From contig OZ024787.1 in NCBI GenBank assembly GCA_964017065.1, positions 11,264,989 to 11,328,988 on the forward strand: a stretch of 64,000 nucleotides of DNA. The letters are read 5' to 3'. This DNA comes from Haliclona indistincta (lineage: Eukaryota; Porifera; Demospongiae; Haplosclerida; Chalinidae). The notes under the pieces were generated by a model, which worked only from the letters and a program-made list of their open reading frames with translations, ran no database searches and had not been told where the DNA came from. The position numbers and the translations under genes were made by a program. The number at the start of each line of letters is the position of its first letter. The stretch's first letter is position 1. Below are positions 44,216-56,100 of this stretch, in pieces.

Positions 44216-46870
44216 TGCGGAATCCTCTTCCTACACCTTTTACAACCGTCATTTACTTCATCGGACTGCGTCCTCCAAATACAGCAACCTGCAGCTTATT
44301 TACAACTGTCAACTACTTCATCGGACTGCGTCCTCCTAAAAACAGATACCTCTATATTTAGTTACAACCGTCAATTACTTCATGAACGCAGGTCTCTCTC
44401 TCATGATGGCAATTCGCTCCCTCCTGAACACAGGTCTCTCCCTCATGATGGTAGCGATGGCAGCTCACTAGTCCCTCATGATGGCAGCTTACTTCCTCCT
44501 GACTCCCTCCTCCCTCAATCCAAAACAAAGTGGACTCGCAGTTTTAGAAAGCAGGTAGCTTTGCTGAAGGCTGGTGATGATGCAAAGCAAGTAAAAATAA
44601 CTTCTTTCTTTGACAGAGTATTGGGATTTAGGCCCGGGTCACACTACGTCTGGTAACTTCAAAAAGTTTGCCGATTTTGATGCAAACGTACGAATTTTGG
44701 GTAGCAACACGGTCACACCCAACCACGATTTCATCATGGCGGAACCAGTGTGCTGTGCTGTTGCTACTATGATTGGTCATAGTAGCAACAGCGTTCAGCA
44801 CGTCTGAGAAGCCAAGGAAGTACACCCGGCGTCGATCTTCTTTTATCGGCCGTCGTCGTAGTATAGAAAGCGCCTTCTGTTACCTTTGATGTCTACAGTG
44901 CTATTGTTATCACCTGCTGTACAACCATGTCTTCGAAGCCCAAAGGCGCTTTTGGTGTGCTGACCGAGGAAAGTTGGCACTGATCAGAATCCCGGCGTTT
45001 CCTAGTAGTTTTCTTCTTTTTGCGTGGCTTGCCATCATAAACACAACACATACACGTGGATTGAGCTGTGAACGTCGACGCAAACGCGGTGCTGTTCGCC
45101 ACGTTCACGTCATCAAAACTTCGCGTCTACGTCTGCGTCAACGTCTGAAAACGTGTTGTGTGACCGGGAAAACGCAAGCTAATTATCCAGATTTTTGCGG
45201 GTCGAAACGTAGTGTGACCGGGGCCTTATAGAGCATACACCAGAGGTCAAGCAGATGTTCGTACAAGGCCAGAATTTGGAGAATGTTAGTCCGCTGTTGC
45301 AGCGTTTGTTCAAAAACGCTCAATCCAATGCTCAGCGTTTACCAGCAGGCAAGCGACATGAAGGGGTGCTGAAGAAGTTTGCCACATCACTTTTTATCTA
45401 TTCAGGGTCAATGACTTACGAATACATTTACCACAACCTACCAGATGCGCTACCATCTTTAAGAACAGTCCAACGACTTGTTGCAAGTGCCTACAAACCA
45501 ATTACCGAGGGAGAATTTCGCTTTGATGATCTGTTGGCTCATTTAAACTCATACAACTCTCCAAAAATTGTTGCCATTGGAGAGGATGCAACGCGTGTTA
45601 TTTCTAGGGTGGAGTATGATAAAGAGACAAATCGATTAGTCGGTTTTGTGCTCCCCTGCGATGATGCTGGAATGCCACTGGCAGATAGTTTTCTTGCAGT
45701 CTCGTTTGAAAGTATTCAAGAATATTTTCATTCTGGCACATTATCTAAACACGCATTTTTATACATGGCCCAGCCAATTTGTGATGGTGTGCCTGCCTTT
45801 TGCCTAAGTTGCATTGGCACAGACAATAAGTTTTGCTACAAGTTGGTATTAAAGCGATGGAAGCATATACACTTTGAGTGTCAAAAGAGGGGAATTAAGG
45901 TAGTATCCTTTGGTGCGGATGGTGACAGTAGAGAGTTAAAAGCTATGCAGATGTCTATGCATATTTGCATATCTGCCAAACCCCGCATACTAGATGACAG
46001 CTCATTATGCTTGAATTCGAGTTCAAAACTTGCCATTCCTAGTGAATGGAGGTCATGGTTTGCAGTAGGGCAGGCTACCTCAGTATGCTATATCCAAGAT
46101 CCTGTACACATAGCTGTTAAACTCAAGGCAAGGTTAATGAAGCCCTCTATTATTCTGCCAATGGGGAAGTATCTGGCAGGTGCTCATCACCTCAGATTTC
46201 TACAAAGTTTCTTTGGCAAGGATGAGCACGGTCTTCGAGAACGTGATCTCAATCACAAAGATCGACAGAACTTTGAAGCAGTGCTCCGTATTTGCAGTAT
46301 GTCTGTTGATACGCTACTCAAAAAACTGCCTGATGCTAAAGCAACTAATGCTTACCTACAAGTGATTCGATGCATTTCAGATGCATTTTTGGATAAAAAG
46401 TTGACTATCATCAATAGAATCACAAAGGCATGCGGTGTTCTTTTTTGCGGTGTTCTTTTTGAGATACTGGAGAAGGTGGTTGCTCTTGAACGACAACTAC
46501 ACATTAGGTAATAATTTTGTTACCCTTAACGCCTACATGTGTGTCGAACTGAATGCACATACCAGGCATTCAGTTTTGCCCTTGGTTATTAGGAGGTTCA
46601 CAGTCATGTGAACGAATGTTTAGGGCTGCAAGGAGCATGACACCGACTTTTTCAACTATGATAAACTTTGCAATACACCGCATTGGCATTCAATTCAAGC
46701 TAGAGAGTGAGGCACAGACTAACGGGATATTATATCCTCGTGTTGAAAGACAAAAAAAGAGAGCTGGCAGTGGTAGTAAGGAAGATTGCTGTCTTACTAT
46801 CGACTACAGCAGTATTTTAGAGGCTGTTGAGGAAGGGAAAAAAAGGCACAGTCGGCAATTGAGGATTTAG
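44216..46870 (+). pseudogene. DDE-like transposase, split by a MITE and frame-broken
   Basis: An open frame from 44,216 (repeated SLPPEHRS/PHDGS peptides, then KWTRSFRKQV) runs to 44,630. It resumes after the MITE at 45,226 as IEHTPEVKQMFVQGQ and reads to 46,508. Candidate acidic catalytic positions are D in IGEDATRVIS, D in FGADGDSRELK and D/H in QDPVHIAVKLK; the last resembles the DPxHxxK block of P-element/THAP9-like enzymes. After a frame change it continues at ~46,562 with GSQSCERMFRAARSMTPTFS, which supplies a Glu. Superfamily assignment is uncertain; it is a transposon protein by overall pattern, not a host enzyme. Confidence 0.6.
44631..45225. mobile_element. PIF/Harbinger-like MITE inside transposase frame
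   Basis: It is 595 bp with ends GGCCCGGGTCACACTACGT and ACGTAGTGTGACCGGGGCC (19 bp, one mismatch). TTA is duplicated at 44628-44630 and 45226-45228. GG-C-rich ends and a 3-bp TTA duplication are the PIF/Harbinger pattern. Removing the element and one TTA leaves the surrounding frame continuous. Confidence 0.85.
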
Positions 46871-46872
46871 GA

Positions 46873-47930
46873 ATGGATGAACTGTTAATAAAGGAAAAAT
46901 GCTGGCAGTACCCTCCGATTCCTAAATTAGATGACTGTGTATTTGAGTGTACTAATGATGACGAAGATGACGATACAACTCTAGAATCTGAACAACTTGT
47001 TCTGGAAGAAATGGGGGTTTGCGATGTTGATCCTACCGTAATCTCTTCAGATATTTCCAAGTTAGATAGTGCCGGGGTAATTGAAAAAGATCTGAAGGAA
47101 AGCCTGACGACCCTGAAAAAGAAAGTTTTTTCAAAGGTGGCAAACAGTTATTTGCCAATTTACACGTGTCAAGAAGAAAAGCCCATTAAGAAATCCCGCA
47201 AGTCACACCACAGCGCATTTGTGACAGTATTAAAAATGGAGAAGAATTCTACATACATAAAGTTAGAGCACTATGGCTGCTACAGGAAGGGGAGAAGGTG
47301 TCATCTGATAGGTTATTCCGTGTGCGCAATAAGCAGCCAGAGAGCAGCAATGAGACACGTGCAGTAGCTACACATGAAGATACCAGCAGCTTATCACCAG
47401 AAATTTGTTGCACCTTACAGTTAGGAGATATCTGTGCCTTTTTTCACCCTGAATCTGAGGAGAAATGGGAGCTAGGTAGAGTAGTCAAATTTGCCTATCA
47501 TAAAGAAAAAACAAAGAAAGCAAGGCAATATGCATCCTATACTGCTAACCTGACCAATGACCAGGATAAAATAGGTGTACTATGCTCTTGGTTTAGTCGG
47601 TCTTCTATGCCAGAAAAGTTTTGCATTGGTATGTGTGAAAAGATACATGATTTTACACCAGCCAGTAAATACCTCTGTACTCTTCCTGAGTCATGTTTTC
47701 TTAACAGCAGCACATCAAGTTCCAGTTTGCTAGATGCTAAGAGAGGGCCACATCTCATAACATCAGAGGATATTACCATCGACCCTGCTGCCCTTCACTA
47801 TGTTAACACTCTGGCTCACAAAAAAAGTGAACATACATGTAGTCTAGTAGTTCACGTACCTGATCAAGTTGAGAAACCCAATAAGAAATGTTGGGTACAA
47901 ATAGATAAGATTGTTTTGCACAAAAAGGAA
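46873..47930 (+). pseudogene. Middle part of the transposon coding region, unknown function
   Basis: It continues from the transposase after a one-base change in the A run at ~46,840 (AIEDLGMDELL). An acidic segment (NDDEDDDTTLESE) follows. Near 47,200 the frame changes again to SIKNGEEFYIHKVRALW and runs to 47,930. The second part (GDICAFFHPESEEKWELGRVVKF) looks like a small chromatin-reader-type fold, but no family is certain. Confidence 0.45.
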
Positions 47931-48643
47931 CAACAAGAGATAGTCGCTGGAAAGCCGTTGAGGACTTGCATGTAGGTGCTTACCAGAAGTTATTGAGAAG
48001 TAAAGTCGCTAATCTAAAAGGACTTCAAAATCCAGTTTTTCAACAACCTATCCGCCACGACAATGTTAATCATGATGGACAAGACCTGACTCTCCAAATA
48101 GTTCATGTCAGGACTAATCATTGGATCGCAATACAGGTAATTTCAGCCAGTGATGTCTGCATCTACGACTCATCGTATTCATCTGTTAGTAATGATACTC
48201 AGCTAAGTATCTCTAAGCTTATGTGTTCAAAAGAAAGGGAGATTACAGTACATCTAATGAATGTGCATAAACAAACCGGTAGTACCGATTGTGCACTATT
48301 CGCCATGGCGTGCATAACGCACTTAGCCTTGGGCGAAGATCCAACATCAGTAATCTTCCGACAATCTGAGTTAAGATCACACCTCATTAAGTCATTTGAA
48401 ACATTGACTATAAAGAAGTTTCCTGTTTCAAAGACGCGAAAGCCAATATCAAGAGAGTCAAAAGTGGAATCATTTGAAATCTTCTGCACTTGCCGATTGT
48501 CATATCACAAAAAGGACAAACGAGACATGATAGAATGTGGTGTATGCAAAGAGTGGTACCATGGGAAATGCCTTGGTATTGATGTTGACGAAGAAAAAGA
48601 AAAGGAGTTTTGGGCATGTCCCTTTTGCACAAAGACTAATTAA
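47930..48643 (+). pseudogene. Ulp1 (C48) protease plus PHD finger, transposon-encoded
   Basis: After a frame change near 47,935 the frame reads DSRWKAVEDLHVGAYQK to the stop at 48,643. Triad candidates of a Ulp1/SENP-like cysteine protease are in order: H in TNHWIAI, D in CIYDSS, and Q...C in KQTGSTDCALFAMA. A C4HC3 PHD finger ends the protein: CTCRLSYHKK, CGVCKEWYHGKC, FWACPFC. Ulp1 domains travel with several eukaryotic transposons. This domain pair itself is intact; only the junction upstream is frame-broken. It could be translated on its own from the ATG at 47,966. Confidence 0.7.
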
Positions 48644-49900
48644 TGCACAGTCAGATTCTCATAGCAGTAAACATAAGCTGTATGGTACAGATACATTGAA
48701 TAATAATCATAACTATTAACCAAAAACCAGATGCATGTGAATTAGAATATGTGGAAAAATTAGTAATTAAGGAGGAAAGATGAGAGTCATTTTAGTGAGG
48801 GCTGTATGAGATGAGTTCCTTACTATAGTCTGTATAATAATAGTCTCTAGGCAGTTGGTAGACGGGTTCAGTAATACTGAAGTATAGAAATAACAGTATA
48901 TCTGCCGAAATCCACCGTTAAAAATCTTTAGAAATCCACTTTGAAATCTAGAAATCCAGTTAGAAATCTAGAAATCCAGTTAGAAATCTAGAAATCCACC
49001 GCCAAATCCAGAAATCCACGGCGAAATCCAGAAATCCAAGTGAAATCCAGAAATCCACGCGAAATCCAGAAATCCACGCCCTGAATCCAGAAATCCATTC
49101 CGAATCCAGAAATCCATTGGATTTCGAAATCTCGTACGCCTGCCCAGCTGAGTGGCGGACCCCTCGAACCGAGCTCACTTTCAAAACTGATGTGGGCGGA
49201 GTCAATGATCAGCAGCGACAAGAGGGTTAATTAATGGAGTCGCTCTAACAGCCCAAAACGGTCCAAAAACCATGTTTTTCAAGGATTACTCGCTTCTGGT
49301 AGTATTTGATGCCTATCTAAGCACTAAGTGCACTACCCCAGATATATACACGTGCGATGGTGCAGGTTTGATAGTGATTCGTTCACTCAGGACAGCGCTA
49401 GGCTTGTCAGAAGAAGAAGAAGAAGAAGAAGAAGGAGAAGAAGGAGAAGAGGAGAAGGAGAAGAAGAAGCGTGGGCGTCGATTTTGTTTTACCTCTTTAG
49501 AAACGTTTGCCAGCTTCGCCAAAGGTATTTCCATGCTCAGAACAATCGCCTGATCAATCCTAGATGTCTGGAATTTCGATAAACGCAAAACAGCGAAGAT
49601 CTGCAACGTGCTCCCTGAGAGTCGCCATCTTGACTTTCGTCGTCGAGCAAGCAATCCCGGCGACTTTCATGGACTTCCTACAAGCGCTTACACTTCAGAT
49701 TCCCTCAAAGATAGTTAAAATGCAGTAGAAACGTATAACAAAAGAGATATGTGCGAAAAGTAATTTTCACACATGAGTAGCCGCCATCTTAATTCGTGGT
49801 CATCCCTACATATCATTGCCTATCGGCAATGATAATACAGACGGTACTTCGTACAATGGCATTGAACGGGTTATTTCACGGTTTGGTTAAGGTTGAGCAT
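48644..49900. other. No gene seen; minisatellite and GAA tract
   Basis: 48,905-49,130 is a minisatellite of ~17-20 bp units (GAAATCCAGAAATCCA). It creates spurious Trp/Phe/Gly-rich minus-strand ORFs. 49,412-49,470 is a GAAGAA/GGAGAA tract. CCGCCATCTT at 49,620 and 49,780 is also found at the ends of other repeats here. Confidence 0.6.
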
Positions 49901-50167
49901 ATTACGCAGTAGCGCGAACGCCGTTTGAGCACGTTTTCTGTGGCCTCGTTAGAAAATGGCGGGCAGCGTTCGAACAGACCTGTATCTTTGAGAATCGTGA
50001 CTGAAAGGAATGCATGGTGGATCTTTTATTGTCATGAAAGGTCTATATCGTGTTCTTTGCCCCTGGGAGTTGGTGATAGCCCACCTAACCGGCAGAGCAG
50101 CTCAGACGAAACGGCAGTGGATGATCGATGAATGACAAGCTAGCTAGACAGCCCCGTTGGCTTGGTT

Positions 50168-50303
50168 AGACAACAAGTTGAAGAGCAATTAGCTCTTAGA
50201 AGTGAAGAAGCCTCTTTGCGAGAAAAAGTTATGAAGATGAAGGAAGAACATGACCAGCTGGTGCCTCCAATAATTACTTCCATAAAATTGCCGACATATC
50301 TTT
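50168..50303 (+). CDS. Possible coiled-coil exon of an unknown gene
   Basis: Between a TAG acceptor and CA|GTGAGT donor the frame reads QQVEEQLALRSEEASLREKV, then KMKEEHDQL, a strong heptad pattern. No neighbouring exon was identified with confidence. Confidence 0.35.
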
Positions 50304-50854
50304 CAGTGAGTTACTGACATGATGCACATGTTAAGTTTTGATACTTGTGTTGTGGCTTATTCTGTTGTGATATGCTTTATTATCATAGCACTATGATTGT
50401 GTTGGTAATCAAAATTCACGACTCATACCATGAGTCTCGTATGGCAGTTCATACTAAACCCATTTCTCTAGTTTTGTAGAACATACGAAATAAAAACTGT
50501 GTGTGTTTGCCTAGTCATCTGTGCTGTTCTAGATGTCCCGTCTTTCGTCAGCACACTCACAGCGATAACACTCCTATTGGACGATAGTGATGGTTTCCCG
50601 TGTTTATAAAACTGTCGGGCTATTGTCATTGATACGTTCATTGTACATTCCGTGTGCCGCGTGTGAGCATTTTTACGGTTCCTTAGCTATCCCGTTAAAA
50701 TGACGGAGAGAAGAGGAGAGATTTACTGTGACCACTGTCGAGATTTTGTATCTCATGTGACGTATTATAGTCATTGTCGACTAGGAAAAGGAATCACACA
50801 GCCCGGGTACTCTCTAGTGCCTTCTGCATGACACCAAATCATGTAGTAATAAAG

Positions 50855-51835
50855 ACACAAAGGATTTGACATACTTGAGATAATAACTGGGTCACTGTAC
50901 CCATGTAAACACTCTTGTCGGCAGTCACCAGCCTCGTGTTGTGGACTTTGTAGACTTGAGATAATAACTGGGTCACTGTACACATGTTAACCCTTTAATT
51001 ACTAAATAATCTTGCTGAAATTTTAACCTCGTAAATGCTGACCACTTCTCTCGTGAATATCTCGTGTGTCTTTTGTGCTACTGGTATCAAATTTGCGTCC
51101 TTTTACGCCAGTGAGTAGGCGCAGTTGTCCACACTCAAGTCAGTCAATATGCCCCTCCCACTTCGAAAGTGAAGCCGATAAAGTGCAACGGCCTTGTCAA
51201 ATTTTGCTCAAAGTTAGTACTTTGGGGCTGGATACTGAAAAGTGCACACAAATAGCAGTGGTTTTGGTGAGTGCAAAATGTAGCCCAGATCATAGAGAAT
51301 GCACAAAAATGTGTTTCCGAGCACCCTGAAGCCTTAAAATGTCCAAATTTTCTTGGCAGCCATTTTGTTTTTCCTAAAATGTTGTGAAATTTGCACTGAA
51401 GCCATAGAAATGCCGAAGCCATTACATTTAGCGCAGGGGCGCGCCGAAAACCGGTCAATTTTTTGCGGTTATTTGTATTCTTCAATTTAGCTTAATTTCG
51501 GAATATTTTAACACTTTTTGATAAATTTATGGTGTCTGAAGTATGTATGTCGCCAAAAGGCGACAATAGGGGTTAAAGGGTTAACACACTCTTGTCGGCA
51601 GTCACCAGCCTCGTGTTGTGGACTTTGTAGACTTGAGATAATAACTGGGTCACTGTAAACATGTAAACACTCTTGTCGGCAGTCACCAGCCTCGTGTTGT
51701 GGACTTTGTAGACTTGAGATAATAACTGGGTCACTGTACACATGTAAACACTCTTGTCGGCAGTCACCAGCCTCGTGTTGTGGACTTTGTAGACTTGAGA
51801 TAATGACCGGGTCACTGTACACATTTTGAATATGT
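50855..51835. repeat. 81-bp tandem repeat, split by a MITE
   Basis: ACTCTTGTCGGCAGTCACC starts at 50911, 51588, 51669 and 51750; the last three are exactly 81 bp apart. Because 81 is 27 codons, the minus strand shows a repeated 27-aa open frame; I treat it as a by-product. The piggyBac-like MITE sits between the first and second units. Confidence 0.9.
50991..51580. mobile_element. piggyBac-like MITE, copy 2
   Basis: 590 bp. TTAA is on both sides (50987-50990 and 51581-51584), with ends CCCTTTAATTACT and GGGGTTAAAGGG. It is homologous, inverted, to 39634-40229 and inserted in the 81-bp array. Confidence 0.85.
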
Positions 51836-51949
51836 ATATAGCAGACTAGCACTTACAACTCAGTGCGTAGTCCTAGTCATGTAAAAACTAACTATTTTAA
51901 TTTTATAGCAGAAAGATTTCGTGGAACTATATACTCCTAGACATATAAG

Positions 51950-52262
51950 TAACCAAGCTGTTTTGATCCTTTGAGGCTCTGTACGTACTCCAAGACATGT
52001 AAATATCTGATTCTGTCCAAGCTGTTTTGATCCTTTGATTATTATAGTAGCAGACTGGCTCTGTACATACTCCAAGACATGTAAGTAACTGATTCAGTCC
52101 AAGCTGTTTTGATCCTTTGATTATTATAGTAGTTATAGTAGCAGACTGGCTCTGTACGTACTCCAAGACATGTAAGTAACTGATTCAGTCCAAGCTGTTT
52201 TGATCCTTTGATTATTATAGTAGCAGACTGGCTCTGTACGTACTCCAAGACATGTAAGTAAC
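51950..52262. repeat. Degenerate ~82-bp tandem repeat, four copies
   Basis: GCTGTTTTGATCCTTTG recurs at 51957, 52021, 52103 and 52194. Units share CTCTGTACGTACTCCAAGACATGTAA-type sequence. Unit lengths vary (64, 82 and 91 bp). Confidence 0.85.
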
Positions 52263-53183
52263 ATTTTTATGAGTGGCATTCTTACAATTTTGTTTGTGAT
52301 CTTATTCAGCAGAGCAGTCCTCTGACTTCCTCCCTCTTGGGCAGTGAAAAAAGTAATTAATAACACGTTCTTAAAATGCTGCATTTTATTTCAGTGAATA
52401 GTCCTCGCATCGATGCCTCTCCGTCATCTACAGACCAACAAGGTAGTACTGACATTATTGTTTCTATGGTCAACCCATTATGTTTTATGCAGTCTCATCC
52501 GCCTCATCTGTTGTGACTCCTCTACGTGATCTGATGTACCTAACCGATCATCTCCATCAGGTAAATTTCACTATTGAGATTAATTTTCCCGATTATTTTT
52601 TAATAGAATCGACAACCCTCAATCATCAAGACGAGCAGTACTGGCATCAATTATTCTAGGTACGATATTCAGCTATTCTTTTGCTTAATAGTTACCATTC
52701 TTCTTTTAGCACCTGTTAACAGAAACACATCGGGTGAGTAAATAACTTATTTTGTAATAATTATTATGATTTTTTAATTAGATGAAGCATCCCAAGTACT
52801 TGATGAGATCGAAGACTACAGCGCAGACAGTGACTCCTCATTTGAACTTGCAGACTAGCTTGTTTTGTTATTTCAACAGCTAATAATAGATTCTGATGTT
52901 TTAACTAAAAAACACTCGCAGAAAGCACTCGTGTAGCCTGGCGTATAATGATAGTATACAATGCATTCGACGGTGTATTTGACGAGTGAAAGACGGCTTC
53001 ACGGGTAGGGACACGCACAAAATTCGGGAATTTCTCTTGGAATAATAGGCCAGCCTGTAAAAAAGAATTATTCCGGAATAATAGGTAGAGAATGAGTTAA
53101 TAACTATTAATAACCACTAACTCGTGAGCCAACGCGCCAACCACGCCTATTGTTCATGAAGAGTTAATATCACACCTATGCAG

Positions 53184-56100
53184 CGTGCTGTCCCAAGGCA
53201 GCACCGATCATCCATCTTGGAGCAACGTCTTGTTACGTTGGGGACAACACTGTCAGTTATGAGAAGAGAGCGAAAGAGCGTAAATAAAATGATATTCTTA
53301 CCTAGGACTTGATAGTCATCAGAGATGGGTTAGAAATCCTTCTACCAAAGGTACACACTTCACTGTATTATTTCACATTATTTTTAATTGGACTTTTTAT
53401 CACAGATTGGAAGGTGCATTGATGAAATACAAGGATCTGCCAACACTTGGATTCACTCATTTTCAGTTAGACAAACAAGTTTTTAAAACCAGTTTATATC
53501 TGTTCTTTTGTGCAGACCTGCCCAGCTAACCACAGTGGGTAAGAGAGCATGTCTCTGGATTGGTGACCTGCTCATGGACTTGAAGAACCTGGAACGTGAG
53601 AAAGATGACCTTCGCTTTCGAGGAGTCAAAGGTACTACTGGAACACAGGCTAGCTTCCTGGCGCTGTTTGATGGAGATCACAGTAAGATGCGTCCAGTTA
53701 TAACAGATAACAGCTACTGTTCTAACTTATATACAGGTTGAAGAGTTAGACAAAAAAGTGACAGAAATGGCTTCATTCGAGAGGTGCAAAATTTGTGATC
53801 TGATTTTATCAGCTTGCAATGGTTTTTAGTTCATTTATTGTCACTGGACAGACCTATTCTCGTAAAGTTGATCTCAATGTTTTGTCTGCACTGGGTGGAC
53901 TAGGAGCATCTGTTCATAAGGTACCTCACACACTAGGTGCTAACTATAGGTTGATACTGGGCTGTGTTGTCCATTGCATAGATTTGTACTGATATTAGAC
54001 TGTTAGCAAATCAGAAAGAGATCGAAGAACCATTTGAAAAAGATCAAATTGGTTAGTATCGTGTAAGCTACTCTACATATACCAACTCTTACAATACTCT
54101 CGATAGCCCCACCAGCCCTACATGTGCAGTGTTGAGTGTTGACTGTAGTAGGGCAGATTCTCAAAAAGGTGGGGACCAGCCGGATAAAAGCACCAAATTT
54201 TTTCCTGCATGTCCTTGGGTACTAAGCTTTGATTTTTTAATAGGACCCAACCGCGTAGTGCATTCTGACAACTTTTATGATAATTTTATTTTTTAACGTT
54301 CATGAATAATTAATGAGTACATACATTTTGTACATAAACCATTTCTAAACTGGCTAAAACTTACTCTACTATGTACTTCTACTGGTATATTAAATAATGA
54401 ATCATACCCAGCAATGATTTTGTTAAAGAACATTTTAGTTTGCATCATTATACTGACAAGAATATTTACTATAAGTTCAGTGCATGACCAGTTAGCTTAC
54501 TGAATTTCTTGCAAGTACATCGATCTGCACCACAGCCTTTCTCACTTTTACATCCACACTTAACTAGTTCAAGACATGCTTCATTGGCTATTGGTTGTGT
54601 CATCCAAATAGGCATCTATTTCTGCTGCTGTCAGTCCATGCAAGTCCCCAAGATTCTGGAGTAGGCCTCCATTGTTCACTTGTAGCCCAGATACTTCTCA
54701 AAACTGTTACTCATTATTATGAAAGGCTGTAATTTAGTGCAAGAAATGCTGTAAGATAGTGCAAGAAAGGCTGTAAGATAGTTCAAGAAAGGCTGTAAGA
54801 TAGTGCAAGAAAGACTGTAAGAAAGGCTGTAATATAGTGCAAGAAAGACTGTAAGATACTGCAAGAAAGGCTGTAAGATAGTGCAAAAAAGGCTGTAAAA
54901 TAGTTCAAGAAAGGCTGTCAGGTAGTGCTAGAAATACTGTAAGATAGTGCAAGAAAGACTGTCAGATAGTGCTAGAAGTACTGTAAGATAGTGCTTGAAA
55001 TACTGTAAAATAGTGCTACAAAGACTGTAAGAAATGGTGTGGAAACATCATGGGAAGCAATTCCAAGGCTGCCTTTGCAGCAATGCAAGAGTAGCAGTTT
55101 TGAGCTCATCGATGAGGCAAGAATGACAAGAAAGCAAACTATTGAATACATCCACCAACAGTCAATGCTCTATTGCAACATGCAAGGTGAGCTGCTTATC
55201 AGGTTAGTATCTGGGCTACAAGTGAATAGCGGAGGCCTACTCCAGAATCTTGGGGATATAGGGAATCTTGGGGATAAAAAGCAGCAGATATAGATGCCTA
55301 TTTGGATGACACAACCAATAGCCAATGAAACATTTCTTGAACTAGTTAAGTGTGGATGTAAAAGTGAGAAAGGCTGTGGTGCAGATGTACTTGCAAGAAA
55401 TTAAGCTAACTGGTCATGCACTGAACTTAGTAAACATACTTGTCAGTATAATGCAAACTAAAATGTTCTACCAACAAAATCATTGCTGGGTATGATTCAT
55501 TATTTAATATACCAGTAGAAGTACATAGTAGAGTAAGTTTTAGCCAGTTTAGAAATGGTTTATGTACAAAATGTATGTACTCATGTACTCATTAATTATT
55601 CATGAACGTTAAAATATAAAATTACCATAAAAGTTGTCAGAATGCACTACGTGGTTGGGTCCTATTAAAAAATCAAAGCTTAGTACCCAAAGACATGCAG
55701 GAAAAAATTAGGTGCTTTTATCCAGTCTGTCCCCATTCCTCCAAAATAGTCCAAAAATTAATGTTACCACTGCAGGTTCCAGTGCTATGCCATACAAGAG
55801 GAATCCCATGCGGAGTGAGAGATGTTGTAGTCTGTCTCGTCACTTGCTCAGTCTAGTGAGCAATGCCCAGCACACACTAGCTGTGCAGTGGTTAGAGCGA
55901 TCGCTGGATGACAAAGCTAACAGGAGGATCTCTATACCAGAAGCATTTCTCACAGCAGACGCTCTCATGCTTACCTTGCAGAACATCAGTGAACGATTAG
56001 TGGTATATCCTAAGGTGAGGAATGCAGCTAGTGATGGTGATAGCTGGTGTTTGTTATGCCTTGGTGGGCAGAGCCACGAGGTATACAGTAATCGTGTGTG

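Larger units (their letters stand above)
50701..52858 (+). pseudogene. Zinc-finger exon and small acidic exons, unknown transposon-like gene
   Basis: An ATG at 50,701 opens a short frame with a CxxC...H...H finger (YCDHCRDFVSHVTYYSHC). This resembles N-terminal fingers of invertebrate transposon genes. From 52,395 come small exon-like pieces (DASPSSTDQQ; TPLRDLMYLTDHLHQ; APVNRNTS; VLDEIEDYSADSDSS then stop at 52,858) separated by GT-AG introns. Phases do not join all the way and minisatellites fill the space between. I cannot name the gene. Confidence 0.35.

Noticed and set aside
44230..44350. Second acidic terminal exon of a Death-domain gene on the minus strand
   Set aside because: A short match to the GGACTCTG/CTTCATCGG region of 10.7 kb exists, but the plus frame here is open into the transposase and the minus match is too short.
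48960..49221. Minus-strand ORFs with repeated Trp-Ile-Ser-Gly-Phe peptides
   Set aside because: Both frames of a ~17-20 bp minisatellite are open by composition; no start context or neighbouring exon.
50911..51835. Regularly spaced repeats resembling a CRISPR array
   Set aside because: Units are contiguous 81-bp tandem copies without unique spacers, in eukaryotic DNA.
51508..51852. Minus-strand ORF with a 27-aa perfect repeat
   Set aside because: The 81-bp unit is a multiple of three, so an open frame is expected by chance; it is cut by a MITE and has no flanking gene.
53350..53740. ADSL exon phase mismatches taken as pseudogene lesions
   Set aside because: Donors at 53,364 and 53,696 restore phase with short introns of about 40 nt, so a lesion is not required.
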